DNA of 64,000 nt from Halicephalobus mephisto (Eukaryota > Nematoda > Chromadorea > Rhabditida > Panagrolaimidae). The translations under genes were made by a program, and so were the position numbers. The stretch spans positions 62,001-126,000 of the forward strand of contig SWDT01000006.1 in the NCBI GenBank assembly GCA_009193035.1. The letters run 5' to 3'. Positions 11,704 through 22,744 of this stretch are shown one piece after another; positions within the stretch are counted from its first letter, which is position 1; each line of letters starts with the position of its first letter. The notes beneath the pieces are model-generated. The model searched no databases, had not been told where the DNA came from, and worked only from the letters and a program-made list of their open reading frames with translations.

Positions 11704-13074
11704 CTACTTTGTATAGTATTTGGAAGGCACAAAAGGCATTTTGGTGACAGTGATCTTTGAGTGTTTGCTGCCAAAGTCGACGTGCAGAACTTTGCCGATC
11801 TTGGAGTCTTGTTTGTCAACGTAGCCTATGGCGATATTCTTCCCCAGACAGGGGGACGGGCATCCACTGGTGACGTAGCCGACAGCAGCTTTGTCCAACG
11901 GATCCATGATTGGCAAATGTCCTCGAGGGGATCTACCCGGTTCAGCGATGAATCCGACTCTTCTCTTGGACCAGGACTTGTTCTGGATTTGATTGACGAT
12001 GGTCTCAGCTCCCGGGAACCCAAGTGTTTCTCTTCTTCTCTTTGCTAAATGGACACTTATTAAAATGTAGAGATGAGAAATCGCTCACCAACAACGAAGG
12101 TGATATTGGCTTCAACGGGAGTTGTGGATTCATTGATATCACTTCCGTACAGACAGAGGCCGGCTTCAATTCTAAGAGCATCTCTAGCTCCAAGTCCTGC
12201 GAGTTTCGCGTTTGCCTTCTTCGAAGCCAGCATCTTCTCGATGACACCAGGAGCTTGACTAGGATCAATGGAAATCTGAAACTGTTTATCAAAATCAACT
12301 TACGGACCTCAAGACAAACCTCAACTCCGTCTTCTCCGGTATATCCACATCTCGTTATCCTGCAGTTTGGAACCCCATAAACGGTTCCGATGGCACTTGT
12401 CATGAAGTAGAGCTTGCTCAAATCTACATCAGTGTCTTCCTGAAGGAGATTCACCATCTCCGGTCCCTGGACAGCAATCAGTCCTCGATTCTCCAGAACC
12501 TTCACATTGACATCTTTCCCTTGACTCCTCCACTTCTGAGCGTTTTCTTGAAGATACGGAAGATCTTTATCGATACATCCAGCATTGGTTACCATGTAGA
12601 CAAAGTCCTTGTCAGTCTTGGTCAAAATCAAGTCATCCTTGATTCCTCCCTTCTCGTTCGTGAACACCGACAAGGTTCCATTGTTTTCCTTTAATCCTTC
12701 AACATCTGCTGTGGTTAAAGACTCCAGAAAAGCAATACTGAAATATATTTGAACAAAATCAGTTTAATGACGGGGAACCTTACTGATCTTTTCCGCTGAT
12801 TTCAGTCTGAAGCATGTGGGACACGTCAAATATACTCACATGGTTCCTCGTGTGTATTGTAGAATCCTTGATCGAGAGATCTGGATACTGCACAGGCATG
12901 TCGTAGCCAGCAAAAGTAACCATCTTCCCTCCATGTTTCACATGGAGATCGTGCAGACAAGTCTTTTGCCTAAACTCTTATGTTCATATGTCAAAATCCA
13001 AAAACTTACGCTGGAGGATGGGTGGAAAGACTTCTAAGAAACAAAGAAGCATTGGGGATTCTGAATAGCCTCAT
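11704..13074 (-). CDS. Aminomethyltransferase, glycine cleavage system T protein
   Basis: Five exons on the minus strand: 13010-13074, 12784-12969, 12308-12737, 12089-12275 and 11704-12044, giving 402 aa. The protein transfers the methylene group of the H-protein aminomethyl arm to tetrahydrofolate in mitochondria. The N-terminus ([20 protein letters not shown]) is Arg/Ser-rich, as expected for a mitochondrial targeting peptide. Conserved blocks follow in order: [119 protein letters not shown] and the C-terminal [10 protein letters not shown]. One donor (gag|gtccgt) is unusual but is the only join that keeps the conserved frame. Length matches the human enzyme (403 aa). Confidence 0.95.
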
Positions 13075-14818
13075 TCTTGACGCCTGAAAATGAAAGGAAT
13101 GAGGAAATCCGAGACATGCAGAGCTTTCGCGAAAAGCGACGTTCGCGGGCTTTTGAGTATTCAAATCGATCGAAAATCAACCTTTTAGGTGCAATATCCA
13201 ATTATCAGGTTCTGTACAATGATCAAAGTGGAGCGAGAGAAGGAAAACCAAGAAATGAAGGGGTGATAAAAAATTTATGACAGAAGAACAAGACCTGTCA
13301 GGTATTCGAGCCAGTCGAATTATCACTGTCTGACAACATCTTATTTCCTTTTGGTTGACATTAGAGTGTTTATAAACAGAAGCACGTGGTTCCATAAACA
13401 CAAGACGACTGTTATGGAATCAGATTGGTTAAAAATAGACTGTTGGTCCTTATGATCAGATTCCAGCCTAAGGAAGCAATGCATAAGTGATCATGTTCCG
13501 TTATTGCCGATCAGAGTTCTTGTGTTCTTGTTTAGGAAAACTTGACATCGAAAGTAAAATTAAATCCACATTTTGCAATTTACATACAATAAATAGCAGG
13601 TTAATCGACATATTCCATCTAGTGTAGAATTAATTATCTACAATAATATTTTTAAAAAGGAAATTATCAATTTCCAAGTTGTTTGAACTTCGTTTCACTT
13701 ACAAGCTGTACATAACCACATAATGTAGTTGTTGATTACACGTGAAAAAGCATAACTTTTAGCCCACTAACAAATGAAAATCGTCACAATTACGTTGCAG
13801 TTTCCGTCACAAAATGTCAAATATTCGTGAAAAATATATAGTGTTACATTTCGCAATTATTACAAGGCTAAGAGTTATGTTTTTTGTGTAATATTGCACT
13901 TTTCAATTCTATACGATAGAAAGTTGGTTTTTGATTGTTTAACAAATTCAAAGCTTAGTTTCTGTTATATCTTTTATTAGACACAAATAATATAGAAAAA
14001 TATTAAATATTTAAGCACAACACCCAGGGACCTCATTAACTGTGACGTATTTTCCTTTATACTCTTCAATAGAGAGAGGACTGCTTAATCTCGGGTGTTC
14101 TGGATATCTCCGGTCGTGGAGATTACACATCCACAACAGTTTCAGTCAATTTGATTTGGATAAAGTAACAGATAGTGTTAGGTATCAAGGATTTTCGTTT
14201 GTTTTGAATCTTCTTATTTACGGATGCAAAGGATTGTTTATATTTTATACAAAGTGGTAGAAACTAATTCAAAAATCAACTTAAAAGCAGCTGTAAAGTG
14301 TTAGCTGATTTTTCAGTATTATATATAGATTTAAAATTCAATTTTACAAGCAGATGTTGTTCTCTAAAATCTCATTTCCTACATTATTGTTTTTGAATAA
14401 AATTTTAAAATGTGCACTTGGAAATAATTTCTAAACATTAACTATTTTAAAAGTACAAAATATTATGTCCAACGCTAACCTGAGGTTGCAGAAAATACCA
14501 CACGTAATAGATTTCCGTGATTTCTCTTGTTTTCGGTCGTCATTTGCGTGTTCCCCAATTGGAAAACCCCACGACGTGCGAGAGCAAATGCCCGTGAAAA
14601 GTGAAAGTTATTACAATACCATAACCTTAAAGACAAGTCTATATTTAGTTATATATTTTTGCAATATTAATATTTATTCCTCGGTAATTAACTACATTTG
14701 ATTTTATTTTTTTCTTTCCTGATTTCCGTAGGGAATTATTCGCTTTCCCTTTTTGTGGAATTGTCAATTATAAATCTACTAATAGCACCATTTCGGAACA
14801 ACAACTGCTGATTACAAA
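13075..14818. other. AT-rich intergenic region, no gene seen
   Basis: This 1.7-kb segment separates the start of the T-protein gene (minus) from the start of the 7TM gene (plus) and so contains both promoters. The longest frames (near 14042-14260 and 14465-14701) show no family motif and no splice structure. I see no tRNA-like or repeat structure. Confidence 0.4.
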
Positions 14819-15794
14819 ATGAAATCAAAGTTCACGTATTGGTTTGTGATCTTCGAATTCATCTCCGCTTCTATTCTGGAAGTCATTGTGTTTTCCGCTT
14901 TCTCCTACCTACTGTATTTCTGCGTCAAGAAGTTCTTGTCGAACAAGAAAACCTCATTTGACGCCTCGCCGACTATGATTATGTACATGCTCATCGAGGT
15001 CTTGACTGCCTTCTCCATCGCCTTCTTCCTCATCTTCCTGCTTCAGGGATGGACCCTGGAGGACACCCACTACAACGGCTATATTCTGTTCTACTCTGGA
15101 GCCAGCCAAACCTTCATGATGACCTTAAGACCGGTCGCTGTCTTCTCCCTCGGTCTTGACAGATGCTTCTGCATCCTCTTCCCCTTCAAGTACCGGGATA
15201 ACAAGAAACTTCTCCCCGTCCTCATCGCCATCCCTCTGATGGCCATATCCGTTGGTTTGTCCCTCGCCCCCAGAGTCATAGAATTCGCCCCAAAGTCTCC
15301 TGAAACCAGCTGTTCGGCTTTCGGGTGCATGACTAGTCCTGAAAGTGACTCCCTCTACGTCACAATGAGGTACGCTTCCTCCGCAGTCAACCTCGCCATG
15401 GGGTTGTTGTTGTTCATCTTGGTGAATACAAGAATCAAGGAACGCAGTATAAAGGTAAGTATTGACTGAAATTAACTTGAAGACTCGTTATTTTCAGACA
15501 CACAGACTCGTTCTTTACACCATATTCATCACTTTCACCTTAGATCTCAGTCCCCACTTGATCAGTGGAATATTTTATGCCGTAAGTAACTCGAAAAAGA
15601 TTTATTTTCAGTCAGTTGTTTAGGTTCATAATGTGAATATTACCAATTATATCGGGCCCTTCTCCTCCGTCCTAATGGCGGTAGAAACTACCTTTTGTGC
15701 AATTGTCAATTTGAAGATGTTGAAGATCACATTCCCCTGGGTGAAGAAAGATCAGACCTTAACCAGAGTTATAAGTAAAATAACCATAAAATAA
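14819..15794 (+). CDS. Seven-transmembrane receptor, nematode chemoreceptor-like
   Basis: Three exons: 14819-15454, 15498-15581 and 15624-15794, encoding 296 aa. Seven hydrophobic segments can be placed: about residues 7-35, 52-75, 90-110, 138-160, 185-205, 217-238 and 247-270. After TM3 there is LDRCFCILFPFKYR, a DRY-like region of the sort seen in nematode chemosensory receptor families. The short N-terminus, short loops and lack of aminergic landmarks separate it from the biogenic amine receptor at 30.5-33.0 kb. The exact family (sr-type) cannot be assigned by eye and the ligand is unknown. The last codons and the stop lie inside an 11-bp tandem repeat. Its stop is 44 bp from the stop of the convergent selenophosphate synthetase gene. 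Confidence 0.75.
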
Positions 15795-15831
15795 CCATAA
15801 AATAATCATGAAATAATCATAAAATAACGAA
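15777..15831 (+). repeat. 11-bp tandem repeat covering a stop codon
   Basis: The unit aaaataaccat occurs at 15777 and 15788, as aaaataatcat at 15799, gaaataatcat at 15810, and a degenerate partial copy from 15821. The receptor's final codons and TAA (15792-15794) fall in the first two units. Confidence 0.85.
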
Positions 15832-15838
15832 AATAGGT

Positions 15839-17220
15839 TTATAAATCTTCAAAGTCATCGGTGACTCCAATTTCTTCAACCACCTCCAGATTTTCTCTCG
15901 ATAATATTGCTTTATTCCCATCAGAATCAGTTTCTACCACTCGTCCGATAATGTGTGCAATGATGTCAAATTCCTTCAGCTTTTCAATAAAGTTGATTGC
16001 ATCCTCTTTTCCCAAGACAATCAACAAACCTCCAGAGGTCTCTGCACCGGTTCCATCGAACAATTTGAATCCATTCTTGTCCTCAAAGGATTTGGAGATT
16101 TCTTGGGAATAAGGCAGAACGGGGAGTTTCTCTATCAGAAAATTGACTGGTTCCTTCTGAGCCTTGGCAAGGTTATCTGCGTGTCCGAGAATTCCGAATC
16201 CCGTAACGTCAGTAGAAGCACGAGCATTGAACTCCTTCAATAGTCTTGCAGGGACCAGGTTGTGACGAGCCATATTGTAGCAAGCACGAAGAAAGGCTTT
16301 TCTGACCTTCGCCTCATCCAAATTGTGAGTCTTGAATCTTTCCGGATCGGAATGCAGCCATTGATGAGCGTTCACAATAGGCCGGACTCCAAGGGGCTTT
16401 GTCAGAAGAAGGACGTCATCAACCCTAGCTTCGTTCAGTCTTGAGAGAGACTCCAACGGAACAACAGCGGTGCCGACTCCTCCAAGAAGCATCCAGGGAC
16501 ACTCGACAGTCTGACCTCCATGGACACCCACATTGGCAAAGTCACAGCCTTTCTAAAGGTCAATCCAGTTAATCATACAACTTTGAGACAAACCTTGAAT
16601 CCAGAGATGAATTCTGCAACCACTCTAGTTCGCAACTCATCGCCCTCAGTCGTCAGTTTGGAAGCCACTCCGAGAAGCATCAACATAGAATCCGTCTGAG
16701 TAGTCCCAGTGGCGTAAAGGTCACTCAAAACATTAGCCACTGTAACCATTCCCATAACTTTCGGGTCGTCCACAATCGGGTAAAAGAAATCGGTCGATTG
16801 GACGATCCTGAGGCTCGGGACAGATCTCACGGGGAGAACAGCGGAATCCAAACCAATTCCAACATTTCCATCATTGGAGAATTTGGCTCCAGTTTCCCAA
16901 TTATAGTTGGCTGTTTTCAAAAATTCATTTAGAGTCTGAAACAAAAGTATCCCTAGTTATCCCTTGAACATAGCCCACTTACATCTCTCGGAATCTTGCA
17001 ACCACATCCCTTCTTCCCGGTGTAATCTGTGAAGAAAAATGGAGTCTTATCTGGGACTTTCCCAGCAGCCACTTGTCTAAAAGTTTCTCCTTTCGAATTA
17101 CCAAAACACAGAAACCTACTCCACATCCAGAATTCTCTGTTTCAACTCCGATCTGTACTCCAATTCCCGTTGCTTCAGCTTCTCCAGATCGATAGTGGAC
17201 AAGTTGATCTCATCTGTCAT
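15839..17220 (-). CDS. Selenophosphate synthetase (selenide, water dikinase), Cys form
   Basis: Four exons on the minus strand: 17120-17220, 16983-17076, 16594-16935 and 15839-16552, giving 416 aa from MTDEINLSTID. The enzyme makes selenophosphate from selenide and ATP for Sec-tRNA synthesis. Landmarks are the catalytic glycine-rich loop FTDYTGKKGCGCKIPRD, the AIRS/PurM-like blocks GIGLDSAVLP, STDFFYPIVDDPKVMG, ANVLSDLYATG and DFANVGVHGGQT, then STDVTGFGILGHA and GAETSGGLLI. The Sec/Cys catalytic position (residue 58, first C of CGC) is a TGT cysteine codon, so no Sec recoding is needed. An alternative start at 17323 (MTKQ) could splice through an unusual gtcctg donor to an in-frame extension. 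The PPIE stop is 213 bp upstream on the same strand. Confidence 0.92.
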
Positions 17221-17433
17221 CTCGAAATCGATAGAAACAAAGTAATCCTGGAAAAAACGTTCTGAAAAAACAAAATCAATTGGTTGTATCTAAAAACAAT
17301 TTCCCAGGACCCTGTTTAGTCATGGTTCTTCGAACGATCTCACACTTGCTTCTCTCAAGGTATAAAAAGACAGAAACTAAATATATCCGACTACGCTTTT
17401 TGAATCCATTTATGAAAACAGCAAATTTCAAGA

Positions 17434-18502
17434 TCATTCAACTTCTCCACATTCACTGATCGTCACTTGAGCTGTCGGCTTGCCGCTGCTTGTTCCCTTC
17501 TCTTCGATCTGCCGGACGATATTCATTCCTTCCACCACATGGCCGAAGACAACGTGTTTATTGTCCAACCAATTAGTAATCTCCGTCGTGATGAAAAACT
17601 GACTTCCATTAGTGTTTGGACCTGAAACGGGAATTAGCACTCGCAATCTCCAATAAATCAATGTCAACTCACCGCAATTAGCCATCGATAAGAGACCCGG
17701 CATGGTGTGTTTCAGAATGAAATTTTCATCGTCGAATTTATGGCCGTAGATACTCTTCCCTCCGGTGCCGTCTCCTTTTGTGAAATCGCCCCCTTGAATC
17801 ATGAACTTGGGAATAATTCGATGAAAATGGCTGCCTTGATATCCATATCCTTTTTCCATCGTACAAAGCGCTCTGAAGTTTTCCGTCGTTTTTGGAACAA
17901 TATCAGACCTCAATGTAAACACGATCTTGCCAACATATCTGGAAATTCGAAATGGAATCAGCACAAGCAACAACAACCAACCTTGCTCCAATCTTGACGC
18001 CGAAATAAACCTTTGGTAGTTTCTGAGTCGGACCAGTTGAAGGTTTAGCTACAGTGCTATCGACAGATTCAGAAGTATCCATCTTGTCATCGTCATCCTT
18101 CGAGGCAGCGGAACCTGTTCCGTACTTCTTCAGCCATTCCTCATCTGCCCAGACAGGCTTTCCACCGGATTCCGAGGACTTGGGAGGCTTAGCAGCGGTC
18201 ACTGTCAAAGTCTTTCCAAATAACTCGCTCTGATGCATGTTGTCGATTGCTGCAGCTGCATCCTCACCCAGCACAAATTCCACAAACCTAAAATTACCAT
18301 CACTTCTACACATCGATAGGAGATAAACATACCCAAATCCTCTCGGCTTCCCAGTTTCATAATTCACAGGAATAGTGACGCCGACAATCTCGCCAAAGGT
18401 GATGAATGCGGCCGTCAAGAGCTTCTCATCGACTTCCGGAGCCAATCCACCGACGTAAATCGTCCGCTTGTTGCTATGGGGGTAATTGGTGCCAGTAACC
18501 AT
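17434..18502 (-). CDS. Peptidyl-prolyl isomerase E-like: RRM plus cyclophilin
   Basis: Four exons on the minus strand: 18333-18502, 17982-18287, 17673-17938 and 17434-17621, giving 309 aa (human PPIE is 301). An N-terminal RRM carries RNP2 (TIYVGGL) and RNP1 (KPRGFGFVEF), about residues 12-88. A linker follows (Lys/Asp/Ser-rich, [11 protein letters not shown]), then a cyclophilin domain with [50 protein letters not shown] and the final SECGEVE. Catalytic Arg (HRIIP) and the FMIQGGD and SQFFI active-site residues are present, so isomerase activity is expected. PPIE (Cyp33) associates with spliceosomes and with MLL-type chromatin readers; the nematode counterpart is a CYN-family member. Confidence 0.95.
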
Positions 18503-20876
18503 TGTAATTCAACCTTCTTGACTGCTCCTCACAAATTCATATATCAATCTCGGCAATTCTGGTTTCTTAAGAACAAAAACAACTACGACGTTAGATAGAC
18601 GTCACTGAGATTTACAATAAATATAAATAAACCGAAATTCAACAAACACGGACAAGAAATCTGAGTAATTCGACGGTTTCAAAATTTGAAAGCGAAGAAC
18701 GAAATCGTCCAATTGTCAAAAACCCTCTAACGCCAACAAGCCATGTTTCTTTCATTTAACCAACCACTTCTGTTTTGGCTCTCTTCTGTCTCGGATTTCA
18801 TCTTCTTTTACTTGTTGCCTTCCTCTTTTGTTTTTTCCGGTTCCTAAAAATATCATGAAAAGTCAAGTAATCCAGTTTATTCCCCTTGATTCCAAGACTA
18901 TGTACTTTTTTTTTAAATACTAGAAATTTCAGACCATCCATTTTCCTCTTCTCCAATTTGGGCTGTTAGAACAGAGTAGTAAGACATTTTGAACTAATCA
19001 GATTAATCTCTACCTGAAATTAATAGTATTACTTCATTAACTTAATTGAAAATAACAGTAACGGCCCTGGAGGAAGCGATGGAATGCAGCTTCAAAAGAG
19101 ATAAACCAGGTCCATGACCGTATCCAACCCGGGAGACTTTTTGCAACGAAAAAAGACCGGATGAAGCTATAGTGATGTGAACTTCAGCAGAGCGACTTAA
19201 ACGTGGTCTAATAGCGATTAGTCACATGTGATTAAATCATTTTCATTTGGAGGATTGCTGGTTTGTCCATTACAAATTTTGTTTTTCATCATTTTCTATT
19301 ATTAAATCGCATTTCATAATGGATACTTGAATACTGCGCACTCTTCCCTCACTGGCTGACGGTAGATGATTTACTTAAAAAACTTGACCTGACCGAGAGT
19401 TTTTCGCTAATTGATTTATGACAGTAGCAGTGATTACTTTAGTAATTAGACAAAAGGGATAAAGCCCGATGATGCGCTGAGTCAAGTATCCTAGAGTTTT
19501 CGTGACAAAGATATCTATTTCCGTGATCCCCATCATTGGAATTGTCATTTCCCCATGAGCGACCATCATTCGGGAGGTGTTGGGAATAGAACTGAGTCTA
19601 AATGGAATACAGTAAACGAGTCGAGGATTTGTATTATTCTAAGCTGTTGTGAGGGCGAAATGTCGAATTTTGAGCACGACGTGGTGTTTGTTCCTTTCTG
19701 TATTCATTTTACTCGGAGTAACTTTCCGGAAGCGTTGGTGTTGTTTGCGTGAACAAAACAGTTATCAGATGTTGTTCCCCTGTTAAGCTCTTGGTGATAT
19801 TTTGTGTCCCTCGTATTTCGGAAGAAGGAAGTGGAATTATGGTTGTTTTATTGGGAATCTAAAGTGCTCGACAAAGAGCCAGAAAGGAAGGATTCGAGAC
19901 TCACTGTTCAAATACACTTTTTTGAAAATCTGTTTTTGAGTCTTATTGGCTTTGGAGGTTCCCTTGTTTGCTGGAAGACTGCTTTATTTGATTTGTCTCG
20001 AGGGGAAATAATCATGTTTCGTGCGATCAATCGATGTCTTAGCGCGAACACCGATGACATCACGGAATCGGTTTCCTTTCCAGCCCCAGGCAAAGAGCAA
20101 AGCTGAGCAAGCCAATCGACCGATGTGACAAATTTACTCGCTGACGACTGAACGAACGGGTCGCAAAAAGTCGAAGAGCAAATGCAGACAGGATTCGATT
20201 CCAGTCGTCTTTTCTTTGTCTGCAGCTCATGCTTTCGGAACCTCGGGCAGTCTCCATGTTCTCAGTTTGGTTCCTCCAAGGTGCTCGGCTCCCAACGCAG
20301 TTCCCTGCCACCGTCAGTCATGCGTGCTTCGTGATTGGTCTTGTTTTGGTTGCCTCCGTAAAAGGACAGGGATGTTGATACACTCACCCCGGAAAGCCAA
20401 ACAAGACGAGTCCCCAACATGATTGAGCCAAATTTGTTCGTCAAACAAAATTCATTCGAGGTGTGTTTTGAAGTTTCCATCAATTCGGAAAACGCTTCGA
20501 AAACCGTCTGCGAGACAAATCAATCCTCGTCCCGCAAGAATACTTTTTCTTGTCGTTTCCACAGGCGACTGGATGTTGGTTTTCTGTCGAAAGGGGAAAA
20601 CTTGATTGTGCATGCGTCGCGCTCTATTCGACTTGCTCTGTGCAGATTCCATCTGATTGATATCGTTTCTGTTTTCTTGCTTATTATTTTATTGATTAGT
20701 TCGTCTATTGTTTCTCTTTTGTGTTTCCCTCAACTTGCCTGTCACGTGCCCCAATTGCGTTCGTCTGGTCGTGATTTTTCTGGTTCAATCAATGTTTATG
20801 TCCTCCAATCATGATCGGGTCTATTCACTGTTTACCGCGTAAATTGCTCGTTTCCCTCCTTGAATGTTTATTTCAG
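18503..20876. other. 2.4-kb region between PPIE and EAF, no gene seen
   Basis: No frame here has convincing composition or splice structure. A poly-T run lies near 18909. A possible first exon of the EAF gene (ATG 20419, MIEPNLFVKQNSFE, donor gtgtgt after 20460) would splice in frame to ATG 20877, but it cannot be confirmed. Otherwise this is presumed promoter and 5'UTR sequence for the flanking divergent genes. Confidence 0.4.
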
Positions 20877-22409
20877 ATGAGTTCAGCTTCGGGTCCGTCA
20901 AACCTGGTCAGACATCATCTACCACCGAGATCCATACCACAAAGCCATGGAGCTTCTGAATTCGATCTCCTAGATGACATCCCATTCGGCACATTTCGTC
21001 TCAATTTCGGGTCCAATTTTTTGTCTAATAAGCCGGATAATGAATTTCACACTCTCAAATGTGGGTTTTATCTCCGATCATGACCGCTATGTCGATGGAA
21101 TCCTCGCGAAAAAAGTTATTGATTGATTTTTTAGTCGACATTAAACCTTCGTCTGTGCACGGAAACGCGTTTTTGTCGTTCGACGACAAGAAAGATGCGA
21201 TGAAGGTTGGTTTTTCGTCTACATACTTTTGTTTTGCCAACTTGCCTCAGGGCAAGCGGTTTTTTCGAGATATAAAAGTTTTACATCGCTTTTCTAGGTG
21301 ACGGTTCCGTCTGACGATGGTTCTGAAGGCCATTCCGTCTTCAAGGGAACCATGAACTCGGCCAAGAACGGGAAGGAATGTATCCTCCTCTTGGACGGAG
21401 AGAACTTGAGGATTGAGAGGGTCTTCTCCACTATGGCCGTCAAACACGTCAGGTTGGTTTACAAGAGCTCTAATAGACATAGTACTCGTGGTTTTATATG
21501 AACACATGATGTTACAGGTCGGAAGGAGCTGATGATGTCGTTGATGTAGAGTTGTTGAAGAAACAAGCTGAAAAGGACAAGCCTTGGGTTCCACCTCCTT
21601 CCAATGCAGCACCGGCTCCGAGAAAACCCTTCTGGGCCAACAAACAACAGTCTTCGTCCTCTTCTGTCCATGTGCCGAAACCGATGGTCGTCAAAAAGAT
21701 TCTGCCTGAATCGACTCAAACTGCCCAACAAGAACTAAGCGAGGATTCTGACTCTTGTTCTTCTGAAGACGAAATGATGCTCCTAGAGCAAATCCGGTCC
21801 TCTGAGCCATTGAAGCGGGAATTCGACCAGATGGACACCTTGGAAAACAAGGAATCAAAGACTAAGGAAATGAAGATGAACCTGATGGACGATCTTGACT
21901 TGAGTGATAGTTCCAATGATGAAAGCTCCAGTGAGGATGAGCCTATGGACACGGAGCCGATGACCAAGAAGCCGACTGGCCCGGCATTGACTGAGAACTA
22001 CGAAACACTCCCGAGCTTTGGAGGGTTCTCTGGACCTCCATCGGCTGCCTCGACGACAAGCAGCGGACTCTCGAGACCGATGAGTGCAGCGAGTCGCTTC
22101 TCGGCGGGAACTGCCAGTTGCGGACCGAGTCCTCTGTTACGGACTCCGGGAGGTTCCTCTGGACCTTCTCCATCCCTCACACGGACTCCGGGCTCATCTG
22201 GCCCCAGTCCCCTTCTGCGAACTCCTGGATCCACTTCGTCCGGACCTTCCCCTTCATTGAGGCCACCATCGACTTCGTTCTCGTCTCATTCCTCGAGCTC
22301 GGGCTGCTCGTCCGCAGTCTCCTTCACCGCTCCTCCGACTCCTATTTCCAGCGTCCTCTCGACCGACCTCCAGCTGAGCAGCTCCAGCGAGGAGAGCGAC
22401 GAGGATTAG
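20877..22409 (+). CDS. ELL-associated factor (EAF) family transcription elongation protein
   Basis: Four exons: 20877-21060, 21135-21205, 21298-21452 and 21518-22409, giving 433 aa. The N-terminal EAF domain (about residues 30-140) has FHTLKFDIKPSS, then VTVPSDDGSEGHSVFKGTMN and ECILLLDGENLRIERV. These match the FHTVRYDFKPAS, VFKG and ECIL...RLEKL pattern of vertebrate EAF1/2. The remainder is an acidic, Ser-rich low-complexity region ending SSSSEESDED, as in EAF transactivation tails, and contains four tandem GPSP-L-RTPG repeats. EAF proteins bind ELL and stimulate RNA polymerase II elongation in the super elongation complex. ATG 20877 directly follows a tttcag, so it may be preceded by a trans-spliced leader or by the exon proposed at 20419. 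Confidence 0.87.
22122..22277 (+). repeat. In-frame tandem repeats in the EAF C-terminal region
   Basis: Four copies of a GPSPLLRTPG-like unit start near 22122, 22161, 22200 and 22242. Spacing is 39, 39 and 42 bases, each a whole number of codons. Confidence 0.8.
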
Positions 22410-22744
22410 CATTTCTGTAACGGGCAACTTCCGAGATTCAAACTTTAGACGGGCCAAAACTATTTCATTTAGAGTTCAAAACGGGCCTGTTTAGACTGTC
22501 ATGACATAGCTTCTGGTATTTATGCAGTGCACAAAAACGTCAAAAACCCCAAAAAATTACGAGTAATGGGAAGTAGTTAGGTTCTTGCCTGCTTTTAGCG
22601 CTTATTCTCCTTTCCCGCCTAGTCTCATTTTATGTCCTATTAGCTTCCGGGCATGTCCTTTATTTATCAAAGCACTGCAGTTTACAAATCTGGGTTTTTG
22701 AATTGGACGGTGAATGTTCATTGTGGTCCAATAAACTTGTTGAC
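22410..22744. other. Convergent 3' region, nothing else seen
   Basis: This 335-bp gap separates the stop codons of the EAF gene (plus) and the unknown disordered-protein gene (minus). It should contain both 3'UTRs. Confidence 0.4.

Noticed and set aside
17268..17323. Alternative SPS first exon starting MTKQ
   Set aside because: Needs a gtcctg donor; the ATG at 17220 gives a complete enzyme without it. Not excluded.
20419..20460. Possible first coding exon of EAF (MIEPNLFVKQNSFE)
   Set aside because: Splices in phase to 20877 but the donor is weak and the residues match nothing in EAF; kept only as an alternative.
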